DNA from: Planctomycetota bacterium
GTDB lineage: Bacteria; Planctomycetota; Brocadiia; JAJRTI01
Direction: 5' to 3'
Length of the DNA: 11,460 bases
NCBI GenBank assembly: GCA_024278415.1
Contig: JAJRTI010000230.1
Location: forward strand, 1-11,460
In this document: positions 1-5,742 of the stretch, piece by piece
Numbering within the stretch: the stretch's first letter is position 1
How the letters are laid out: every line of letters begins with the position of its first letter
The notes under the pieces: generated by a model
Seen by the model: the letters and a program-made list of their open reading frames with translations, nothing else
The model's database searches: none
Told to the model about the DNA's origin: nothing
Program-made: the position numbers and the translations under genes

Positions 1-2
1 CC

Positions 3-1292
3 AACTCCGAAGCGGCAGGAGCGCGGGCTGCGCTGCTGAATGGAGCGGCCGGCGCCGGGATCCGCCTGCAATCGGTTCGCAAATTCGAGTTGAGTCTCCG
101 CGTGGAGCCCGGCGCGAGCCGCGAGGCGCTGAAGATCCAAGTCGTGCTTCCTCAGACTGGCCGCAACGCGTGGCGGGCCGAGTACGTGCACGTCGTCGAC
201 GAGGCCGGCCGCCTCATGCCGATCCGCCGCGGGGGAGCCGAGTTGCACCGCTTCGAGATGGCCGTGCCGCCTGTGGCGCACACGTACACCGTGCGGGGCT
301 TCCCAAAGGAGCCGCGGAGCAAAGTGCCGCAGTTTCGTGATTCGGAACGCCGGGACGCTGACGCGGCGACAGGCCTGCGCGCGGAGATTTGCAGGTGGTA
401 CGAGGGGCGACGGGCCGCACTCAGCATCCGCTTTGACGACTCGCATCCCACGCATCTTTCGCGGGCGATACCTGTGCTCAGAGAGTACGGCTTCCGGGCG
501 ACGTTCATGCTCAACCCGGGCCGGCCGAGCTTCCGGAACCTGCGGGAGGAGTGGGAGGCCTGCGCGAAGCAAGGCGATCAGGAGTTCGGCAACCACACGC
601 TCAACCATCGCGGGGCCGCAACTGCGGAGGAGATCGATCGCGAGTTGGGCGACGTCTCCAAGTACATCTGGCAGCTCTTTCCCCACCGCAGCAAGCTCGT
701 CGCGCTGAACCTCGGCGGCGGCACCAAGTGGACGACGCGTGAGCCGCTTCAGCACTGGCTGGACAAGTATCACCTGGTCCCCATCTTCGGCTCGCTGGGC
801 ATGGACGACGTGTACGGGAACCGCATCGCCGCGCTGGAGCGCCACCTTGTCCGCCACATCGAGCGGGGGATCTGGTGCAGGGTGCACTACCACTCCATCG
901 GGGATGGACAGGCGTCGAGCGAGGCCAACTTCCGCGCGGCCATGCAGGTGGTCGCGAAGCACAAGCAGGCGCTTTGGATCACGGGCTTGGCGGACGCGTA
1001 CAAGTATCAGCAAGAGTTCAGGGCCTCGAAGTTGTCGTTGACCGGCCGCGGCCCGGACGCCATCGAACTCCGCCTCGTCTGCGCGACAGACCCGGCGTTG
1101 TACGACCAGCCCCTGACGATTCAGTTGGACCTGCCGCGTGAGTGGCCTGCGCCGGCGGTGCGCGTGGTGCGCAAGGGCGATGGGGCTGCTCTCGCAGTCC
1201 GCGACGCGTCGGAGGGCAAGCTGCCCCGCGTTCGCCTTCACGTCCCGCCTGTGAGCAGCAGCTACCTGATCCGCAGAGGCCGCCATGAGTAG
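3..1292 (+). CDS. NodB-type polysaccharide deacetylase family protein (5' end outside window)
   Basis: The reading frame is open from the window edge, and the residues before the TTG at 90 read as smooth coding sequence, so the gene is cut by the window and the true start lies upstream. The central region carries NodB-fold carbohydrate esterase signatures: FDDSHPTH at 432-455, matching the TFDD metal and base motif, and FGNHTLNH at 585-608, matching the H-x3-H metal-binding motif. A late VHYHSIGDG segment could be the motif that supplies the catalytic His. About 130 residues before the domain and about 90 after it look like beta-rich modules, with alternating hydrophobics, Pro and Gly. Family members remove N- or O-acetyl groups from surface or environmental polysaccharides; the substrate here is unknown. 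The stop overlaps the next start (ATGAGTAG, 1285-1292), which suggests translational coupling. It could instead be a non-catalytic or differently acting NodB-fold protein, because the Asp motif continues SHPTH rather than the usual GP. Confidence 0.8.
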   Translation, partial: NSEAAGARAALLNGAAGAGIRLQSVRKFELSLRVEPGASREALKIQVVLPQTGRNAWRAEYVHVVDEAGRLMPIRRGGAELHRFEMAVPPVAHTYTVRGFPKEPRSKVPQFRDSERRDADAATGLRAEICRWYEGRRAALSIRFDDSHPTHLSRAIPVLREYGFRATFMLNPGRPSFRNLREEWEACAKQGDQEFGNHTLNHRGAATAEEIDRELGDVSKYIWQLFPHRSKLVALNLGGGTKWTTREPLQHWLDKYHLVPIFGSLGMDDVYGNRIAALERHLVRHIERGIWCRVHYHSIGDGQASSEANFRAAMQVVAKHKQALWITGLADAYKYQQEFRASKLSLTGRGPDAIELRLVCATDPALYDQPLTIQLDLPREWPAPAVRVVRKGDGAALAVRDASEGKLPRVRLHVPPVSSSYLIRRGRHE

Positions 1293-2910
1293 CGCGTGGC
1301 GGCTCCTCGATACCGGCGTGCGCACGGGCGCGGAGAACATGGCCCTCGACCAGGCGCTGCTCAACGTGCGGGCCCGCGGGCAGAGCCCCAACACGGTGCG
1401 ATTCCTCCAGTTCTCGCCCCCGGTCGCGCTGGTGGGCGTGTATCAAGACGTGGAGCAGGAGGTGCGGCTGGACTACTGCCGGGCGAGCGGGATCGACGTG
1501 AACCGGCGCATCACCGGCGGCGGGAGCATCCTCTTCGACGAGGTGCAGCTCGGCTGGGAGCTGATCGCGGCCGCGGAGGACTTCGACGCGCGGCCCATGT
1601 CCCAGGCGTTCCACTGCCGCGTGTGCCAAGCCTGCATCGAAGGCCTGCGCGAGCTGGGCGTCGCGGCCGAGTTCCGGCCGCGCAATGACATCGAGGTCGA
1701 CGGACGCAAGATCTCCGGCACCGGCGGCATCGAGGAGGGCGATGCGTTCCTCTTCCAGGGCACGCTGCTGCTCGACTTCGACGTCGCGTCCATGATCAAG
1801 GCGCTGCGCATCCCCACGGAGAAGCTCAAGCAGTCGTCGCTCGACTCCGCGGCCGACCGCGTGACGTGGCTGGCCAAGGAGCTAGGGAAATTGCCGGCCA
1901 TGGAAGCGATCCAGTCCGCCATCGCACGCGGCTTCGAGCGCGTCTTCGGCATCGAGTTGGAGGCAGGGGCGATGTTGCCGGAGGAACAGGCGGAGTTTGA
2001 GAAGCTCCTGCCGCACATGCAGAGCGACGACTGGATCTACGGGACGCGCCGGCGCGGCTCCAAGATCGCGCTTGTGTCCGGGCTCCACCGCACCGAGTCG
2101 GCGACGGTCCGTGCGCACGTCCAGATCGACGACACGCGTCGGGAGTTGCGGTCCGTGATGATCACCGGCGACTTCTTCGTGTCTCCCCACCGGGCGATCT
2201 ACGACCTGGAGGCGCGGCTCAAGGGCCTGCGCCTGGACATGCACAAGATCGAGGAGGCCGTGCGCGGCTTCTGGGCCGAGGCCAAACTTGAAGCGCCGGG
2301 CCTGTCTGCGGATGACGTCTGCCAAGCCTTGGCCGCGGCCGTGCGCCGGCTCGAGTTTCTCGACTTCGGCTTCACCATCGAAGAGGCGGAGAAGCTCCTG
2401 CCGGTGAACGCCGCGCCGAGCGAGATCATGGGCAAGAGGATTGACGTGCTGCTGCTGCCGTATTGCGCGAAGCTGCCGGGCTGCGAGTATCGCAAGCGCA
2501 ACGATTGCTCCCTCTGCGGCGAGTGCACGTTCGGCGACGTGTTCGAGGCCGCGGAGCAGGCCGGGCTCGAGCCGATCACGATCCAAAACTTCGAGCACCT
2601 CATGGCGACGCTCGACCGTCTGCGCCGCGAGGGTGCGGAGGGTTACTTGGGGAGTTGCTGCGAGGCGTTCTACAACAAGCACTACGCGGACTTCCACGCG
2701 GCCGGAGTGCCGGGCATACTCGTGGACGTGGGCCGCGCAACATGCTACGACTTGGACCAGACGCGCGAGGAGTACCTCGGCGACTTCGAGGGGCAGACGG
2801 ACATGGATTGCGAGTTGATCGCGAAGCTTGTGTCAGAGGTCAGAAGTCAGAGGTCAGAGGTCAGAGGCGGAAGCTTGCCGCGAGACCGACGGCAACTGGC
2901 GCGAGAGTGA
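1285..2910 (+). CDS. Lipoate-protein ligase (LplA + LplB-like) fused to a C-terminal DUF116 domain
   Basis: This 541-residue, three-part protein starts with an LplA-type BPL/LPL catalytic domain (about residues 1-240). It contains NRRITGGG (R74-R75, Gly 78-80) and NDIEVDGRKISG with the conserved lysine K142, followed by LFQGTLLLDFD. These elements bind lipoyl- or octanoyl-AMP and transfer the acyl group to a carrier lysine. Residues about 245-370 resemble the LplB or C-terminal accessory domain of lipoate ligases. From M382 to about 515 is a DUF116 domain with nine cysteines (394, 400, 408, 411, 414, 458, 459, 487, 509), including CxxCxxC. They probably bind metal or an Fe-S cluster, but the function is unknown. 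The last 20 or so residues come from a TCAGAGG heptad array and look acquired. The TGA stop is the first unit of a second heptad array. The start overlaps the upstream gene by 8 bp. The ligase assignment is firm; whether it uses free lipoate, octanoate or another cofactor is not shown. Confidence 0.88.
   Translation: MSSAWRLLDTGVRTGAENMALDQALLNVRARGQSPNTVRFLQFSPPVALVGVYQDVEQEVRLDYCRASGIDVNRRITGGGSILFDEVQLGWELIAAAEDFDARPMSQAFHCRVCQACIEGLRELGVAAEFRPRNDIEVDGRKISGTGGIEEGDAFLFQGTLLLDFDVASMIKALRIPTEKLKQSSLDSAADRVTWLAKELGKLPAMEAIQSAIARGFERVFGIELEAGAMLPEEQAEFEKLLPHMQSDDWIYGTRRRGSKIALVSGLHRTESATVRAHVQIDDTRRELRSVMITGDFFVSPHRAIYDLEARLKGLRLDMHKIEEAVRGFWAEAKLEAPGLSADDVCQALAAAVRRLEFLDFGFTIEEAEKLLPVNAAPSEIMGKRIDVLLLPYCAKLPGCEYRKRNDCSLCGECTFGDVFEAAEQAGLEPITIQNFEHLMATLDRLRREGAEGYLGSCCEAFYNKHYADFHAAGVPGILVDVGRATCYDLDQTREEYLGDFEGQTDMDCELIAKLVSEVRSQRSEVRGGSLPRDRRQLARE
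2833..2867 (+). repeat. TCAGAGG heptanucleotide array inside the ligase gene
   Basis: Five tandem 7-bp units lie here: TCAGAGG, TCAGAAG, then TCAGAGG three times. The array sits in frame near the 3' end of the ligase-DUF116 gene and encodes the tail VSEVRSQRSEVRGG. It is bracketed by the 8-bp direct repeat GAAGCTTG at 2823-2830 and 2870-2877, so the array looks inserted or duplicated into the gene. Because 7 is not a multiple of 3, gain or loss of one unit would shift the frame. Confidence 0.9.
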
Positions 2911-2970
2911 CCAATGACCAATGACCAATGACCAATGACCAGTGACCAGTGACCAGTGACCAGTGACCAG
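2908..2970 (+). repeat. TGACCAA/TGACCAG heptanucleotide array
   Basis: Nine perfect 7-bp units: four TGACCAA (2908-2935), then five TGACCAG (2936-2970). The first TGA is the stop codon of the ligase-DUF116 gene, and the last unit ends at the edge of the OsmC-like gene. Each unit contains TGA and the 7-bp period moves through all three frames, so the array stops translation in every plus-strand frame. It resembles the short tandem heptanucleotide repeats known from some cyanobacteria and other GC-variable environmental bacteria; that comparison is from memory. Confidence 0.95.
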
Positions 2971-2971
2971 T

Positions 2972-2975
2972 GGAG
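2972..2975 (+). promoter_or_regulatory. Shine-Dalgarno site deciding the OsmC start
   Basis: GGAG lies 6 nt before GTG 2982 and directly after the last heptad unit. It favours 2982 over the in-frame GTG at 2970. Confidence 0.5.
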
Positions 2976-2981
2976 CCGGCC

Positions 2982-3440
2982 GTGACGAAACAAGACGAAA
3001 TCCCTAGCAAGATCGAGTACCACACTTCGACCGAATGGACGCACGGCCACCAAGGCCTCGCCCAATCGCCGAACAAGGCGGACGTCGCCGTGGTCTGCCC
3101 CCCGCCGTTCTGCCACGAGCGAGACGACATTTGGTCGCCGGAGGAGTTCTTCGTCTCCTCGGTCGAGCAGTGTCTCATGATGACCTTCCTCTACTTCGCC
3201 GACCGCGGCGGCCTGCCGTTCGTATCCTACAAGAGCCGCGCGACGGGCACGGTCGAGTTCGTCGACGGCAAGGCCAAGTTCACGCGGATCGACATCTACC
3301 CTCGTATCGAGGCCCCCGACGAGCGGACCGCGAAGAAGATCGGCCGCATGCTCAAGGGCGCGAGCAAGGCGTGCCTTGTGTCCAACTCGATCACGGCCGA
3401 GGTCGAGCATCATCCTGAGATCGTTATTGCTGAGACGTAG
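2982..3440 (+). CDS. OsmC/Ohr-family hydroperoxide reductase-like protein
   Basis: This protein of 152 residues has the usual OsmC length and two-cysteine arrangement. C64 lies in SSVEQCLMMTF and C131 in SKACLVSNS, matching the peroxidatic and resolving Cys motifs of OsmC/Ohr proteins, which reduce organic or lipid hydroperoxides in the cytoplasm. The PEEFFVSSVEQC segment fits the helix that places the first cysteine. I prefer GTG 2982 because GGAG lies at 2972-2975, 6 nt upstream. GTG 2970 is in frame and would add four residues, but its first base belongs to the heptad array and it has no ribosome-binding site. The gene lies between a lipoate ligase and an FAD reductase, in the same direction. 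Known Ohr/OsmC enzymes can be re-reduced by dihydrolipoyl proteins, so the neighbourhood makes biochemical sense, but the link here is inferred. Confidence 0.85.
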   Translation: MTKQDEIPSKIEYHTSTEWTHGHQGLAQSPNKADVAVVCPPPFCHERDDIWSPEEFFVSSVEQCLMMTFLYFADRGGLPFVSYKSRATGTVEFVDGKAKFTRIDIYPRIEAPDERTAKKIGRMLKGASKACLVSNSITAEVEHHPEIVIAET

Positions 3441-3472
3441 CGTGGGCGCGGCTGCTGGCGGCCCTCTATCCC

Positions 3473-4534
3473 ATGTCGAGCAGATACCCAATCGTCATCA
3501 TCGGCGGCGGCCCGGCCGGGCTGAGCGCGGCGTTGGCCGCGTGCCGTGCCGGCGCGGAGTCGGTGGTGGTCGTCGAGCGCAAGCGCGAGTGGGGCGTGCC
3601 GGTGCAGTGTGCGGGATACGCGCCGCGCCTGCTGGGCCGGTCTGTGCCGTTCGACGGCCGGGCCGTGCGCTGCGGCCTCGATTCGCTGGAGCTGCACCTG
3701 GATGGCGAATTGCTCAAGACCGTGCGCGCGCCGGGGTACGTGTTGCGCCGGGACGTGTTCGAACGGCAACTGGCGGACGCGGTGCGGGCGGCCGGCGGCG
3801 GGCTTATCCAGCCGGCGCATGCGGTCGAGATCGATGGCAATCGCGTGATGGTCGAGGCCAAGGGCGAGCGGTCGACTATCGAGGCAGGCATCATCATCGC
3901 CGCGGACGGGCCGCGGTCGCTCACGCGCCGGGCCCTGGGCCTGCCCGATCCGAAGCTGGCCGTGGGGCTGGAGTGGGAGCTGCCGACCGCCGCGAAGCTG
4001 GACGCCGCGGAGATCCACTTCGCGCACGCGTACGGGGCTGGCTATGCCTGGCTCTTCCCCCATGGCGACACGACCGGCGCGGGCCTCGCGATCGACCGCG
4101 GCCAGCCGGGAGATCTGAAGGCGATGTTGCGGGAGTTTGTGGGGCAGATGGTCGCCGCGGGCAAGCTGCGGGACGCGGAACCTATCCGAGCGGTCTCGGG
4201 CTTCATTCCGGTGAGCGGCCCGGTCGAGACGACCGTCGCAGGGCGCGTGCTCCTGGTCGGCGACGCGGCCGGCCAGACCAACCCGCTCACGGGCGCGGGC
4301 CTCATGAGCGCGGTCGCCGCGGGCGAGATGGCCGGCCGCGCCGCGGCCGAGGCGGCAAGGGCGGATGACCTTTCGCGGTTGGACCGGTACGAAGACGAGT
4401 GGCGGGATCTGCTAGGCCGCTTCCTCGACCGCGCCCTCGCCGGGCGCGACGCCATGGCTGAGGCCGGGGCGGGCGAATACGGCGAGGCCACGCGCAAGGC
4501 ATGGGGCATCCGCGAGCGATGTCGACGCTCGTAG
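3473..4534 (+). CDS. FAD-dependent oxidoreductase, geranylgeranyl reductase family
   Basis: This 353-residue flavoprotein opens with an N-terminal Rossmann dinucleotide motif, IVIIGGGPAG (Gly 11-13, G16). The segment PVQCAG with C46 is conserved in this family. A YAWLFP segment (Y191, W193, F195, P196) matches the YxWxFP substrate-cavity motif of geranylgeranyl reductases. The second FAD motif is LLVGDAAGQTNPLTGAG around D264. Family members reduce isoprenoid double bonds in archaeal lipids, chlorophyll side chains or quinones, but many bacterial homologues have other or unknown roles. It begins 32 bp after the OsmC-like gene and probably shares its transcript. No strong ribosome-binding site is visible; ATG 3473 is chosen because the FAD motif follows at once. 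A role as electron donor in lipoate assembly is possible from the neighbouring ligase. An isoprenoid-lipid or quinone role cannot be excluded. Confidence 0.85.
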   Translation: MSSRYPIVIIGGGPAGLSAALAACRAGAESVVVVERKREWGVPVQCAGYAPRLLGRSVPFDGRAVRCGLDSLELHLDGELLKTVRAPGYVLRRDVFERQLADAVRAAGGGLIQPAHAVEIDGNRVMVEAKGERSTIEAGIIIAADGPRSLTRRALGLPDPKLAVGLEWELPTAAKLDAAEIHFAHAYGAGYAWLFPHGDTTGAGLAIDRGQPGDLKAMLREFVGQMVAAGKLRDAEPIRAVSGFIPVSGPVETTVAGRVLLVGDAAGQTNPLTGAGLMSAVAAGEMAGRAAAEAARADDLSRLDRYEDEWRDLLGRFLDRALAGRDAMAEAGAGEYGEATRKAWGIRERCRRS

Positions 4535-4535
4535 C

Positions 4536-4550
4536 AGGCATGTCATGCCT
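4536..4550 (+). terminator. Short inverted repeat after the four-gene run
   Basis: AGGCATG-T-CATGCCT starts one base after the stop of the FAD oxidoreductase gene. As RNA it gives a 6-bp stem with a 3-nt loop. No U-tract follows, so it is at best a weak terminator. Confidence 0.35.
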
Positions 4551-4574
4551 CCTTCTCCGCGACTGACGCCCATC

Positions 4575-4591
4575 GCCAATCGAAGATCGGC
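4575..4591 (-). terminator. Candidate terminator hairpin of the membrane coiled-coil gene
   Basis: On the minus strand, GCCGATC-TTC-GATTGGC forms a 7-bp stem with one G-U pair, beginning 7 nt after the stop at 4599-4601. The plus-strand version has a mismatch, so the hairpin favours the minus transcript. There is no U-tract. Confidence 0.35.
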
Positions 4592-4598
4592 AAGAGGG

Positions 4599-5387
4599 CT
4601 ACCCCTGCGCGTCTTGCAGAATCTTCGGCAGCGGCTTCTCCTCGATGATCAGCCCGCCGTTGTCTTGGATCGTGAGTGTGTAGAGCTTGTTCTTGCGCAG
4701 CGTCTTGTACGTGGCCTGGCCAAAGATCGAGCGCACGCCCTGGCTGGCCGCGTACTCCGGATCGGCCATGCACTTTCGGAACCGCTCCCACACCGCGCGT
4801 TGCGCCTCGATGGGCACCTCCGCTTTCTCGTAGTTCTTGGGCACGGGGTTCGCCTCGTCCAGGTCGAAGACCTTGGCGCCCATGTCGGGCCGGGTTTTGT
4901 CCGTGAACACGCGCCGGAACAGATAGAGGCTCTTGGCTTTGCCCTCCTTGACCGCCTCGGGCGTGAACTGCATGACCAGCGCGTCGAAGTACACCTCGTC
5001 GCCGCGCACGGTGAACGTCTTGGCGTCCATGGGCGTGCCGTCGGCCGCGTATTCCATGAACTTGATCTTCGTCCACAGCCGGCCGTCTTTGTCGCGGTCT
5101 TGCGCGAGCACGATCACCTCCGCGGCCCGGCGTTCGCCGAGGAGGTTGGTGAGGTACTTCTCGTATTCGGTCTTCATCTTGGCCATCTTGGCCTTCGTCT
5201 TGGTGAGCTGCTGCTCCGCTGCCTGCCGCGCCTCGCGCTCCTTCTGCATGAGCGCTCGCGCGGACTGGCCCTGCATGATGACGGCCACGCTGGCGATGCC
5301 GATGCCGCCGAAGATGGCGAGCAGCACAAGCGACGGCATGAATCCCAGGCCGAAGCCTCTGCGGCTGGGGGGAGCGTCGGGGCTCAT
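4599..5387 (-). CDS. Single-pass membrane protein with coiled coil, unknown function
   Basis: I do not recognise this 262-residue protein. A short basic N-terminus (SRRGFGLGF) precedes one strong membrane helix at about residues 17-40 (PSLVLLAIFGGIGIASVAVI). Next comes a charged heptad-like stretch at about 42-85, rich in Lys, Glu, Ala and Gln, that should form a coiled coil. The rest is a soluble domain of about 175 residues, probably outside the cytoplasm, with a mixed alpha/beta look (for example YFDALVMQF and KLYTLTIQDNGGLIIEE). An AAGGGA-like ribosome-binding sequence lies about 9 nt before the ATG. The gene stands alone, convergent with the FAD reductase and divergent from the patatin gene. 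The shape resembles small structural or secretion-related anchors, but no function is claimed. Codon use and GC match the neighbours. Confidence 0.8.
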   Translation of the reverse strand: MSPDAPPSRRGFGLGFMPSLVLLAIFGGIGIASVAVIMQGQSARALMQKEREARQAAEQQLTKTKAKMAKMKTEYEKYLTNLLGERRAAEVIVLAQDRDKDGRLWTKIKFMEYAADGTPMDAKTFTVRGDEVYFDALVMQFTPEAVKEGKAKSLYLFRRVFTDKTRPDMGAKVFDLDEANPVPKNYEKAEVPIEAQRAVWERFRKCMADPEYAASQGVRSIFGQATYKTLRKNKLYTLTIQDNGGLIIEEKPLPKILQDAQG

Positions 5388-5742
5388 GGTGCATTCCCTT
5401 CAGATCGGGCCAGAATGTGAGATCCTTGTCACCAGACAGACACGCTCTGCGTCCCTGCGCAGACTTGCGCAATGTTGGACTTCGTGGCAACCGTCCCTTC
5501 GTGGCTTGGTCGTCAGAGACCACGAAGAGGAACGCGATGCCGCCCCACAGGAAGTGGCGAAGACGCGAATGAGACGGCTGCTATTGTAGCGCATGCCCGC
5601 CCGCAAGCGAAGCGGTCGCGGCATCGAATGGCCGCGAGCCACGGCCCTGCGCCGCGAATGGTCCTTGCAACGCAACCTGCTCTGTGGTACAAGCGCGTCG
5701 TATTGTCGTCGCTGCGGACTCATTCTCATCGGAAGCCGAGCC
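5388..5742. other. Divergent intergenic region (355 bp)
   Basis: This spacer separates the minus-strand coiled-coil gene from the plus-strand patatin gene. It must hold both promoters; the plus one is proposed at 5665-5693. On the minus strand TACAAT (5583-5588) could be a -10 box, but no convincing -35 is seen. CTTCGTGG occurs twice, near 5480 and 5498, with its inverse CCACGAAG near 5520, which can form alternative hairpins. No small gene is supported. Confidence 0.5.
5665..5693 (+). promoter_or_regulatory. Candidate sigma-70 promoter of the patatin gene
   Basis: TTGCAA (5665-5670), a 17-bp spacer and TACAAG (5688-5693) match the -35 and -10 boxes at four of six positions each. Transcription would begin near 5700, which fits the start at 5743 and not the in-frame ATG at 5593. 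Confidence 0.35.

Noticed and set aside
2833..2970. The two heptad arrays as a CRISPR array.
   Set aside because: Units are 7 bp, directly abutting and without spacers, so they are simple tandem repeats.
3376..4368. A 330-codon plus-strand frame.
   Set aside because: A Gly/Arg-rich shadow of the FAD oxidoreductase gene in another frame.
5593..5742. N-terminal extension of the patatin protein.
   Set aside because: The extra 50 residues are Arg- and Cys-rich with no motif. They would bury the signal peptide and lie upstream of the likely promoter.
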